7,391 nucleotides of DNA from Chloroflexota bacterium (GCA_013698385.1 JACCVB010000041.1:1-7391), one strand, 5' to 3'; counted from the stretch's first letter, positions 1 through 5,498 are shown. The notes: a model not told the origin generated them from the sequence alone. Program-made: numbers and translations.

Positions 1-1
1 C

Positions 2-526
2 GTTGAGCTCGACTACGAGCTTGAGGTTGGCGCGTTGATCGACACGCCCGTGCGAGACCTGCCGATCGAGCGGGCGGACGAGGCGATCGGAGGTTATCTC
101 GTGATCAACGACTGGTCCGCCCGCGACCTGCAGCGGGAGGAAACGACAGTCCGCCTTGGTCCGGCCAAGGGCAAGGATTTCGCGACGTCCGTCGGCCCAT
201 GGCTGGTCACGCCGGACGAACTGGCCGAGGCCAGAACCGCGACCGGCTACGACCTCGCGATGACCGCGCAGGTCAATGGGGTCGAGACCAGTCGCGGGCG
301 CTGGTCCGATGCCCGGTTCTCGTTCGGCCAGATGATCGAGCGGGCTTCAGCGGACGCGGGACTGCGGCCTGGCGACCTCCTTGGCTCTGGGACGGTCGGG
401 ACGGGCTGCCTGCTCGAGGTCCGCGACGAGACCCTGGGCCGCTACCTTCAACCAGGCGATGAAGTCGTCCTCGAGGTCGAGCGCCTGGGCACGCTGCGCA
501 CGCCCGTCCAGGCTCGGCCGGGCTGA
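2..526 (+). CDS. Fumarylacetoacetate hydrolase family protein (3' part)
   Basis: The reading frame is already open at the left edge, so the N-terminus is missing and about 174 C-terminal residues remain, ending at TGA 524-526. The visible part is the conserved FAH fold. It has a metal-binding acidic motif (DYELEVG) at the very edge, then GYLVINDWSARDLQ, the KGKDF block with the catalytic lysine followed by GPWL, and the terminal glycine-rich strand GSGTVGTGCLLE. The family splits C-C bonds of beta-diketo acids such as fumarylacetoacetate or fumarylpyruvate in the cytosol, using Mg or Ca. Homogentisate dioxygenase lies about 1 kb downstream on the same strand, so the likely role is the last step of tyrosine/homogentisate breakdown, giving fumarate and acetoacetate. 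That substrate is inferred from context; related proteins act on acylpyruvates or 2-oxohept-3-enedioate. No intact gene follows for 350 bases. Confidence 0.9.
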   Translation, partial: VELDYELEVGALIDTPVRDLPIERADEAIGGYLVINDWSARDLQREETTVRLGPAKGKDFATSVGPWLVTPDELAEARTATGYDLAMTAQVNGVETSRGRWSDARFSFGQMIERASADAGLRPGDLLGSGTVGTGCLLEVRDETLGRYLQPGDEVVLEVERLGTLRTPVQARPG

Positions 527-582
527 CACGCAGGGATCGGCCCGTCCTCGCCTGCGCATCGCTGCGACGGTCGCGATCGCGG

Positions 583-811
583 CCGCTGTCCATCGCCTTC
601 ATGTCCACCGCGTTCGTGCCGGCGACGCTGATGCCGAACGGGCTTCGCGTGGTCACGACTGGGATCCGATCTCCTTGTGCTCGAGGTGATGCGGACGCTG
701 ATGACCACGGGCTTCGACGGGCCGATCTTGGCCCGCGCGATCATCGCCATCGTCCTGGGCCTGGTGTTGCACTCGGCGACGCTCTGGGCGTTCCGGCGCC
801 TCACGGCCTGA
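583..811 (+). pseudogene. Remnant of ABC-2 type transporter permease (C-terminal end)
   Basis: No single frame is open, but three consecutive frames join into the usual C-terminus of a DrrB-like ABC-2 permease. Frame 1 (583-654) gives PLSIAFMSTAFVPATLMPNG, matching the family's block of the type 'PLTFLSSAFVPVETMPGWL'. Frame 3 (657-677) gives DWDPISL, matching the 'NPVT' block. Frame 2 (674-811) gives LVLEVMRTLMTTGFDGP, then a hydrophobic helix (ARAIIAIVLGLVLHSATLWAF) and the basic end RRLTA before TGA 809-811. Two frameshifts are therefore needed, near 654-657 and 672-677. The first roughly two thirds of a permease are absent, because the FAH gene stops only 57 bases upstream. I read it as a decayed fragment of a drug/polysaccharide exporter membrane subunit. 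The last segment alone could encode a 40-residue one-helix protein from ATG 689, but it has no good ribosome-binding site. The family match is from memory of the pattern. Bases 527-582 and 812-844 show nothing else. Confidence 0.6.
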
Positions 812-844
812 GGGGCGTGAGCTCTGCCCGGCGCTCCTGGCGCG

Positions 845-852
845 CCTAGACT
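845..852 (+). promoter_or_regulatory. Candidate -10 element before the acetyltransferase gene
   Basis: CCTAGACT contains TAGACT (847-852), four of six matches to TATAAT, and lies 28 bases before the ATG with an AGGAGG in between. The identical octamer precedes hmgA at a similar distance. No convincing -35 hexamer is visible at the standard spacing, so this is suggestive only. Confidence 0.35.
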
Positions 853-879
853 CTGCACCCGCAGGAGGATGGCGCGGCG

Positions 880-1380
880 ATGCTCAAGATCGAGCCCATG
901 ACGATGAACGACTGGCCCGAGGTCCGACGGATCTACGCCGAAGGGATCGAGACCGGCGACGCGACCCTGGAACGCGAGGCACCGGACTGGTCGCACTTCG
1001 ACCGATCGCACCGCCACGACTGTCGACTGATCGCCCGGGACGGCGCAGGCGGGCCGGTCCTTGGCTGGACCGCCTTGAGCGCCTATTCATCCCGCCGCGT
1101 CTACGTCGGCGTGGTCTGGGAGAGCGTGTATGTGGCCGCCACGGCCAGGGGTCGTCGCGTGGGGCGGGCCCTGCTCGAGTCGCTCATCGCGGCCTCAGAG
1201 GCGGCCGGGTTGTGGACCCTGTCCGCGGGCGTGCTGGCAGAGAACAAGCCGAGCCTCGCGCTCCACGAGAAGGTCGGCTTCCGGCGCATCGGCGTCCAAC
1301 GAGCGCTCGGTCGCGATGCTGCGGGCCGCTGGCGGGACGTGGTATTGCTGGAGCGGCGGAGCACCTCGGTCGGTCGCTGA
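880..1380 (+). CDS. GNAT N-acetyltransferase, phosphinothricin/methionine sulfoximine type
   Basis: This 166-residue protein is the normal length for the Pat/Bar/MnaT branch of the GNAT fold. These cytosolic enzymes move an acetyl group from acetyl-CoA to the amino group of phosphinothricin, methionine sulfoximine or related amino acids. Conserved pieces include the N-terminal IEPMTMNDWPEVRRIYAEGI and the mid-region YVGVVWESVYVAATARGRR. The acetyl-CoA-binding motif R92-x-x-G95-x-A97 is followed by a helix. Then come E121-N-K-P-S with ALHEKVGFRRIG (about 127-138), and the terminal GRWRDVVLLER typical of the subfamily. The ATG is supported by AGGAGG at 863-868, 11 bases upstream. An out-of-frame ATG at 869 is not used. 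It stands between the FAH and HGD genes, but has its own leader and is followed by hairpins, so it is probably a separate transcription unit. Substrate cannot be fixed from sequence; detoxification of an amino-acid analogue is the family default. Confidence 0.88.
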   Translation: MLKIEPMTMNDWPEVRRIYAEGIETGDATLEREAPDWSHFDRSHRHDCRLIARDGAGGPVLGWTALSAYSSRRVYVGVVWESVYVAATARGRRVGRALLESLIAASEAAGLWTLSAGVLAENKPSLALHEKVGFRRIGVQRALGRDAAGRWRDVVLLERRSTSVGR

Positions 1381-1442
1381 GGCGCAGGCTCCCCTTGGTC
1401 CACTGAACGTTCCGGTGATCGCCCACCGTCATAGTGAGTAGT

Positions 1443-1495
1443 CCGAAGCCATCGAGGCTTCGGTCGCCGGAGGCCGAGGTGGATGGAGACCTCGG
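1443..1495 (+). promoter_or_regulatory. Two tandem perfect stem-loops downstream of the acetyltransferase gene
   Basis: The first hairpin is CCGAAGCC (1443-1450), loop ATCGA, GGCTTCGG (1456-1463): eight perfect pairs. The second is CCGAGGT (1474-1480), eight-base loop, ACCTCGG (1489-1495): seven perfect pairs. Neither has a following run of T, so they are not textbook intrinsic terminators. They may still end or stabilise the acetyltransferase transcript, or form part of a long hmgA leader. The 3' arm of the second can pair alternatively with the hmgA ribosome-binding-site region. Confidence 0.5.
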
Positions 1496-1508
1496 ATGGA
1501 CGAGTACC

Positions 1509-1522
1509 GGCTGGGCCCAGCC
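1509..1522. promoter_or_regulatory. 14-bp perfect palindrome, possible operator before hmgA
   Basis: GGCTGGGCCCAGCC reads identically on both strands. Its centre (1515/1516) lies about 40 bases upstream of the candidate hmgA -10 element at 1555-1560, close to where a -35 region or activator site would sit. With no loop it suits a dimeric DNA-binding protein better than an RNA hairpin. Homogentisate genes are often controlled by IclR- or TetR-type regulators, but none is encoded in the window, so assignment is open. Confidence 0.35.
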
Positions 1523-1552
1523 TGCTCGGGACTGCCCCTGCCCTCGTCACGA

Positions 1553-1560
1553 CCTAGACT
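1553..1560 (+). promoter_or_regulatory. Candidate -10 element before hmgA
   Basis: CCTAGACT, the same octamer as at 845-852, with TAGACT at 1555-1560. It starts 40 bases before the hmgA ATG, upstream of its ribosome-binding site. No good -35 match is visible. A transcript starting here would begin near 1566-1568. Confidence 0.35.
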
Positions 1561-1588
1561 GGCCTTCTCGGATCCGAGGAGGCCAGTC
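1557..1588 (+). promoter_or_regulatory. Stem-loop sequestering the hmgA ribosome-binding site
   Basis: GACTGGCC (1557-1564) pairs with GGCCAGTC (1581-1588). After a 2x2 internal mismatch, CTCG (1567-1570) pairs with CGAG (1575-1578) around a GATC loop. The Shine-Dalgarno AGGAGG (1577-1582), ten bases before ATG 1593, is inside the 3' side of this hairpin. Transcripts that read through from upstream would therefore hide the ribosome-binding site. Transcripts starting at the candidate promoter at 1553-1560 would lose the left arm and leave it free. The pairing is seen in the sequence; the regulatory effect is inferred. Confidence 0.5.
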
Positions 1589-1592
1589 GCTC

Positions 1593-2816
1593 ATGTTCTA
1601 CGCGGCGCGCGGCAACATCCCGCCCAAGCGACACACGCAGCATCGCGGCCCGGACGGCTCGCTCTACGCCGAGGAGCTGTTCGGCGTGGAGGGGTTCACC
1701 GGTCGCTCTTCGCTGCTCTACCACTTGACGCCGCCGACCCGAACGCACCGGATCGAGGCAGGCGCCACGGTCGCACTCGAAGAAGCCGACGATGGCGTCC
1801 ACCACCATCGACTGATCGACTCCGCCGGACAGCCGCCCGCCGGGGATGCCGTGACCGGCCGAGTGCCGTTGTTCTTCAACAGCGATGTCGTGATGGGCAT
1901 CGTGCGCCCCGCTTCAGCGATGCCGGCCCACGTCTTCTATCGCAATGGCGAGGCCGATGAACTGCTGTTCGTGCACGACGGATCGGGCCTGCTGGACACG
2001 GTCTTCGGGCCGATCCGCTATGGCCCGGGCGACTACCTCGTCATCCCGATCGGAACGACCTGGCGCGTGGAACCCGATGCCGGCAGCGATCAGCGGATGC
2101 TCTACCTCGAGTGCCCGTCGGAGATCGAACCGCCCAAGCGCTACCGCAACGACTACGGGCAGCTGCTCGAGCACGCACCGTATTCCCAGCGCGACATCCG
2201 GCTGCCGGACGAGGTCGCGCCGCGGAGTGACGAGGGCGAATTCGAGGTTCACGTCCGGATGCGCGGCCGGCTGACCGCCTACCACTACACCCATCATCCG
2301 TTCGACGTCGTCGGCTGGGACGGCTATCTGTGGCCGTATGCGTTCTCGATCTCCGACTTCGAGCCGATCACGGGGCGGGTGCACCAGCCGCCGCCGGTCC
2401 ATCAGACGTTCGCGGCCCGCAACTTCGTCGTGTGCTCCTTCGTGCCGCGCAAGTTCGATTACCACCCGCTGGCCATTCCGGCGCCCTACAACCACTCGAA
2501 CATCAACAGCGACGAGGTCATCTATTACGTGGCCGGCAACTTCATGAGCCGCCGCGGGGTGGGCATCAGCTCGTTCACGCTGCACCCGGCAGGCATCCCG
2601 CACGGCCCGCACCCGGGCACCGTGGAGGCGTCCATCGGCAGGGAAGCGACCGAGGAACTGGCCGTGATGGTGGACACCTTCCATCCCCTGCGCCTCACGC
2701 GCCAGGCGGCGGGGCTGGAGGACGCTCGCTATCCGTATTCGTGGCTGCCGGCCGAGGACGTCGCGGGCGAGGCGAACGAGCTTCGCGACCGCGGTCCCGA
2801 AGCCTTCCCGGACTGA
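1593..2816 (+). CDS. hmgA: Homogentisate 1,2-dioxygenase
   Basis: The 407-residue product is a cytosolic Fe(II) cupin enzyme that opens the ring of homogentisate with O2 to give maleylacetoacetate, in tyrosine and phenylalanine catabolism. It is of the shorter bacterial type. The conserved C-terminal core is clear: GWDGYLWPYAFSISDFEPITG, VHQPPPVHQTF (His264, His270), FDYHPLAIPAPYNHSNINSDE, then SRRGVGISSFTLHPAG and PHGPHPG. Likely iron ligands are His301, Glu308 (or adjacent Asp307) and His337. The 36-residue spacing between the two histidines equals that of His335 and His371 in the human enzyme. ATG 1593 (MFYAARGNIPPKRHTQHR) is chosen because AGGAGG lies at 1577-1582 and homology-like sequence begins there. 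The open frame extends 53 codons upstream, but that part covers hairpins and a promoter. The aldolase gene follows after 24 bases, probably in one transcript. Confidence 0.94.
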   Translation: MFYAARGNIPPKRHTQHRGPDGSLYAEELFGVEGFTGRSSLLYHLTPPTRTHRIEAGATVALEEADDGVHHHRLIDSAGQPPAGDAVTGRVPLFFNSDVVMGIVRPASAMPAHVFYRNGEADELLFVHDGSGLLDTVFGPIRYGPGDYLVIPIGTTWRVEPDAGSDQRMLYLECPSEIEPPKRYRNDYGQLLEHAPYSQRDIRLPDEVAPRSDEGEFEVHVRMRGRLTAYHYTHHPFDVVGWDGYLWPYAFSISDFEPITGRVHQPPPVHQTFAARNFVVCSFVPRKFDYHPLAIPAPYNHSNINSDEVIYYVAGNFMSRRGVGISSFTLHPAGIPHGPHPGTVEASIGREATEELAVMVDTFHPLRLTRQAAGLEDARYPYSWLPAEDVAGEANELRDRGPEAFPD

Positions 2817-2840
2817 CATCCGAACCGTCATCATCGGGCC

Positions 2841-3602
2841 ATGACTGACCTCCGAAGCCGGATCCATGCCGGCGAAACGCTCATCGGCGCATTCAGCGAC
2901 CTTGCCTCGCCGCTCGCTGCGGAGCTGCTCGGCCAAGCCGGGATGGACTGGGTGGTCCTTGACCTGGAGCACGGCGCCGCGACGGAAGCCGACCTGTTGG
3001 CGCTGCTCTATGCGGTGGCCTCGACGCCGATGGCGCCGATCGTCCGGCCGCCGTCGGCCGAGCGGTTGCGCATCGGGCGCGCGCTGGACCTGGGTGCGGC
3101 CGGGATCATGCTTCCGCAGCTCCAGTCGATCGAAGAAGTCCGCCAGGCGGTGGCCTACCTGAGGTATCCGCCCGTCGGCTCGCGGGGGGTCGCGCTGCGG
3201 ACGCGTGGCGCGGATATGGGCGCCCACTCGCACGCGGATCTGGCTGGCGTCGTGAACGAGCGGATCGTCGGGATCGTCCAGATCGAGTCGCCGGCGGCCG
3301 TCGCCGCTGCCGAAGAGATCGCGGCCCTTGACGAGGTCGATGTCCTGTTCGTGGGGCCCGCGGACCTGTCGCATGGTCTCGGGATCCCGGGTCGGTTCGA
3401 TGAGCCGGTGTTCATGGATGCGCTGAAGGCCGTGGTCGCGGCCACGGAGCGGCATGGCAAGGCAGCCGGGATCCTGCTGTACGACGGCGCGGCGGCGGCA
3501 CGCCACATGGACCTCGGGTTCCGCTTCGTCGGGCTCGGCTCGGAGGGGTCCTACGTGACGGTCGGCGCCAAGGCCATGCTCAAGGCGGCCGGTCGCGCCT
3601 AG
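2841..3602 (+). CDS. HpcH/HpaI family class II aldolase
   Basis: This 253-residue cytosolic protein is a full-length HpaI/GarL-type pyruvate-dependent aldolase. These enzymes reversibly split 4-hydroxy-2-oxo acids to pyruvate (or pyruvate analogues) and an aldehyde, using a divalent metal. Active-site residues fall almost at the numbering known for E. coli HpaI: His44 in VLDLEHG (base), Arg69 in APIVRP, Gln147 and Glu149 in GIVQIESP, and Asp175 in FVGPADLS. The GIMLPQLQS and RYPPVGSRG blocks are also typical. It follows hmgA closely on the same strand, so it may handle a product of aromatic breakdown. Homogentisate degradation itself needs no such aldolase, so the true substrate (4-hydroxy-2-oxoheptanedioate, a deoxyglucarate, or another) is unknown. 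No Shine-Dalgarno precedes ATG 2841. CATCAT at 2829-2834 could be a -10 for a leaderless message, or translation may depend on coupling to hmgA. Confidence 0.87.
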   Translation: MTDLRSRIHAGETLIGAFSDLASPLAAELLGQAGMDWVVLDLEHGAATEADLLALLYAVASTPMAPIVRPPSAERLRIGRALDLGAAGIMLPQLQSIEEVRQAVAYLRYPPVGSRGVALRTRGADMGAHSHADLAGVVNERIVGIVQIESPAAVAAAEEIAALDEVDVLFVGPADLSHGLGIPGRFDEPVFMDALKAVVAATERHGKAAGILLYDGAAAARHMDLGFRFVGLGSEGSYVTVGAKAMLKAAGRA

Positions 3603-3680
3603 GGTCGGTGCCTACCCCGGGGGTGTCGGGCGGCGCCGATCGGTGGCTTCTGGCAGTGTCGGAGCCGCCAAGGTTCCTCA

Positions 3681-3709
3681 CGGCGCCGCGAGGATTCGCG
3701 CGAGCGCCG
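3681..3709. terminator. Stem-loop in convergent intergenic gap
   Basis: The gap 3603-3818 lies between two convergent genes, and I see no credible gene in it on either strand. Its strongest structure is CGGCGC (3681-3686) pairing with GCGCCG (3704-3709), continued by CGCGA (3687-3691) with TCGCG (3696-3700) around a GGAT loop. There is a three-base bulge on the 3' side. It has no T-run on either side, so calling it a bidirectional terminator rests on its position. GC-rich DNA gives such dyads by chance. Confidence 0.3.
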
Positions 3710-3818
3710 GATCATCCTTCGGACCCTGGCTTGCCACCTCCGCGCCGGCCGTTCCCGCCAGCCGCTCCCGCCGTGCCGTCCACCCGCTCTCGCGCCAGCC
3801 GCGCCCCGGCGTCTTCGA

Positions 3819-4940
3819 CTACCCGTTCGTGCCGACTTCGCCTTCCGCTTCGAGGGGGGTCGCGGGTTCCGGGGCGCCACGGGGCCGAGGCGAGGTCTGT
3901 GCAACGACGACGCCGATCAGGATCAGGGCCGCGCCGGCAAGCTGGATCGGGGCCAGCGTCTGACCCAGGAGGATCCAGGCCAGCCCGACGATGATCAGCG
4001 GTTCGACCGTCGCGGTCAGCGCGGCGCGCGCGGCGCCGATCCGTCGTGCCCCCGCGTAGAACGTCTGGATGGCCAGGAACGAGGCAACGAAGGCGACCGC
4101 CACGATCCCCGGCCACGCCGACGCCGGCACCGAGGAAGGATCGAGCGGGCGACCCGCAAGCGAGGCCGCGACCGCAAAGCCCGATGCCGTGGCCGTCATC
4201 ATGAGCGTCGTGGTGACCGCGGCATTCCCGGCGCCGGCCTCGCGTACTGCGCCCTCGCCGACCCCCACCCCACCGACCGCGCCCCCGCCGACCCCCGCCC
4301 CGACCCCTGCGCCAACCTCCGCGCCGACGCCACCTTCACTCACCGCCGCCACCGCCCCACTGACCCCGGCCGGGTCCGTCGCCAGCCGACCACGCCGCTC
4401 CCCGGACAGCCGCGCGGCCAAGATGACCCAGACCGAGTAGATCCCCGCGGACAGGAACACGAGCACGAGGCCACCGACAGGTGGCGCATCCCGCACGTCG
4501 ATGCCGCCCAGGGCCAGCGCCGAACCGACTACCGCCAGCCCCGCCGCGATCCACGGTCGCCGCCCGGGCAGGCGCGTCGCGAATCGTAGCGACAGGACCG
4601 CGACCATGACCGGATACGTGTACACGACGACACCCGCCAGCGAGGCCGGCACCGTCTCGAGACTCGCGTAATACGTGCCCGCGTTCCCGGTGAAGAGCGC
4701 CCCAAGACCCAGGGCGACGGCGACCTGGCGTCCGGTCATCCGCCGCGCAGCGCGACGACGACCCGGCGAGGCGAGGACCCACACCCAGCCGAGCGTGGCT
4801 CCGATCAGGAACCGCCACCCGACGAGGGTCAGCCAGTCGACGCCGGTCGAGTAGATCGGCCCGGCCAGGATCGAACCCGAACCGTAGCCGACCGCCGAGA
4901 CCACCACCAGGCCGATCCCTGCGGCCGCTCGTCGATCCAT
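3819..4940 (-). CDS. EamA/DMT-family transporter with a Gly/Val/Ala-rich insertion
   Basis: A 373-residue inner-membrane protein of the drug/metabolite transporter superfamily, built of two EamA repeats. About ten hydrophobic segments are visible, near residues 7-28, 36-58, 71-90, 98-118, 129-147, 156-178, 241-262, 275-296, 304-325 and 331-348. Family marks are GWRFLIGATLG after helix 2, YASLETVPASLAGVVVYTYPV in repeat 1, and ARRIGAARAALTATVEPLII in repeat 2, followed by GAALILIGVV. Cargo cannot be predicted; relatives export amino acids or other small metabolites. It is longer than the usual 290-310 residues because residues about 181-240, between helices 6 and 7, form a low-complexity loop. 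The C-terminal tail after 349 is polar and acidic. ATG 4938-4940 is chosen because the first helix starts there and TAGCCT lies eight bases upstream. The frame stays open far upstream, but only antisense to the CBS gene. Confidence 0.9.
   Translation of the reverse strand: MDRRAAAGIGLVVVSAVGYGSGSILAGPIYSTGVDWLTLVGWRFLIGATLGWVWVLASPGRRRAARRMTGRQVAVALGLGALFTGNAGTYYASLETVPASLAGVVVYTYPVMVAVLSLRFATRLPGRRPWIAAGLAVVGSALALGGIDVRDAPPVGGLVLVFLSAGIYSVWVILAARLSGERRGRLATDPAGVSGAVAAVSEGGVGAEVGAGVGAGVGGGAVGGVGVGEGAVREAGAGNAAVTTTLMMTATASGFAVAASLAGRPLDPSSVPASAWPGIVAVAFVASFLAIQTFYAGARRIGAARAALTATVEPLIIVGLAWILLGQTLAPIQLAGAALILIGVVVAQTSPRPRGAPEPATPLEAEGEVGTNG
4227..4334 (-). repeat. Low-complexity G-rich tract coding a Gly/Val/Ala-rich loop
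   Basis: Within the transporter gene, codons for residues about 203-238 are degenerate short repeats of the GGGGTCGGGGC kind. The protein segment is almost entirely Gly, Val, Ala and Glu (for example EVGAGVGAGVGGGAVGGVGV). The plus strand has C-runs at 4262-4266, 4268-4271, 4282-4286, 4292-4296, 4298-4301 and 4304-4307, so the coding strand carries six G-runs of four or five. The frame is kept throughout. Confidence 0.75.
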
Positions 4941-4948
4941 CGCGCCCG

Positions 4949-4954
4949 AGGCTA
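4949..4954 (-). promoter_or_regulatory. Candidate -10 for a leaderless transporter transcript
   Basis: On the minus strand TAGCCT ends eight bases before the transporter ATG (4940), and no Shine-Dalgarno lies between. Transcription would start at or very near the ATG. It shares a 57-bp divergent region with the CBS-korAB promoter. No clear -35 is present. Confidence 0.4.
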
Positions 4955-4955
4955 C

Positions 4956-4977
4956 CAGCGCACGACCCCTCAGCGCA
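4956..4977. repeat. Direct repeat pair in the divergent promoter region
   Basis: CAGCGCA occurs at 4956-4962 and again at 4971-4977, 15 bases apart start to start. The second copy overlaps a small dyad, CCCT (4967-4970) with AGGG (4977-4980). They lie between the two divergent -10 candidates, where a shared regulator could bind. Confidence 0.35.
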
Positions 4978-4984
4978 GGGACGG

Positions 4985-4990
4985 TACACT
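4985..4990 (+). promoter_or_regulatory. Candidate -10 for a leaderless CBS-korAB transcript
   Basis: TACACT (four of six matches to TATAAT) ends seven bases before the GTG start of the CBS gene. The only purine-rich stretch, GGAG at 4993-4996, is one base from the GTG and too close to act as a Shine-Dalgarno. This points to a leaderless message. Confidence 0.45.
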
Positions 4991-4997
4991 TCGGAGC

Positions 4998-5498
4998 GTG
5001 ACTGACCTCTCCGAGGCCGCAGTCGCCCGGCAGGTCCCAGACATGACCGACGAGCGACTTCGCGTGCTCACTCGACGCCAACCGGTGACCGTGCGACCCG
5101 GCACGAGTCTGAACGATTGCCTGCGCGCCATCCGCCGCGGCGGTACCGGCGATTCGGTGTTCGTTTGCACGGACGATGATCGATTGGAAGGCGTCCTGAC
5201 GGAGCGCGACATCTTCGCGCGGCTCGTGGGTGGTGAGATCGATCTGAGCCTGCCGGTGGAATCGCTGATGACGGCCGAGCCGCGCACGCTGGACCTCGAC
5301 CAGACCATCCGCGACGCGATCGAGCTGATGCAGACAGGGCGCTACCGGAACGTCCCGCTCGTCGACGCCGAGGGTCGCCTCGTCGGCGTCGTCCGCCAGG
5401 TCGACATCATCCGCTACCTGGCGGAGTCGTTCCCCCAGGAACTGCTCAACCTCCCGCCGCGACCGCACCAGAGCATGAAGGCGCCGGAAGGCGCGTGA
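4998..5498 (+). CDS. Tandem CBS-domain protein
   Basis: A 166-residue soluble protein made almost entirely of one CBS pair (Bateman module). CBS1 spans about residues 23-77 and ends in LEGVLTERDIFARL. CBS2 spans about 86-142, with VESLMTAEPRTLDLDQTIRDA, YRNVPLVDAEG and LVGVVRQVDIIRYL. The G-V-x-T/R-x-x-D signatures with Asp71 and Asp136 are those that usually bind adenosine nucleotides. A conserved-looking tail (FPQELLNLPPRPHQ) follows. No catalytic domain is attached, so it should act as a sensor or partner protein. GTG 4998 is chosen because it sits just behind a -10-like box; ATG 5043 is an alternative that would leave both domains intact. Its TGA overlaps the korA GTG in a GTGA four-base junction, so the two are probably translated together. 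A role in adjusting the oxidoreductase to energy state is inference from this context. Confidence 0.88.
   Translation: MTDLSEAAVARQVPDMTDERLRVLTRRQPVTVRPGTSLNDCLRAIRRGGTGDSVFVCTDDDRLEGVLTERDIFARLVGGEIDLSLPVESLMTAEPRTLDLDQTIRDAIELMQTGRYRNVPLVDAEGRLVGVVRQVDIIRYLAESFPQELLNLPPRPHQSMKAPEGA

Noticed and set aside
448..1017. 189-codon minus-strand frame over the FAH end and the acetyltransferase start
   Set aside because: Arg-rich, motif-free and antisense to two supported genes. The permease remnant on the plus strand explains the gap better.
1434..1592. In-frame upstream extension of hmgA by 53 codons
   Set aside because: The extension runs through two perfect hairpins, a palindrome, a -10-like box and the AGGAGG, and looks unlike the enzyme. 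ATG 1593 with its ribosome-binding site fits better.
1434..1592. T-box or other known riboswitch before hmgA (GAGTAG near 1436, a GGTGG element and an apical stem-loop looked suggestive)
   Set aside because: The diagnostic antiterminator core (UGGN-ACCGCG type) is missing downstream, and there is no terminator helix with a U-run.
1914..3506. 530-codon open frame on the minus strand opposite hmgA and the aldolase
   Set aside because: It is rich in Arg, His and Asp with no recognisable motif, and spans two well-conserved plus-strand genes. It is the usual antisense shadow of high-GC coding DNA.
4069..4440. Plus-strand Pro/Thr-rich frame (PTPAPTPAPT type) resembling a cell-wall linker protein
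   Set aside because: It is the complement of the transporter's low-complexity segment, with no signal peptide or start context.
2841..5008. Shared TGACTGACCTC at the starts of the aldolase and CBS genes
   Set aside because: Both simply encode M-T-D-L in the same codons, and the flanks differ, so chance is sufficient.
4941..5468. N-terminal extension of the minus-strand transporter frame by 176 codons
   Set aside because: The extension lies antisense to the CBS gene and has no membrane segments. The transporter's first helix begins right after ATG 4940.
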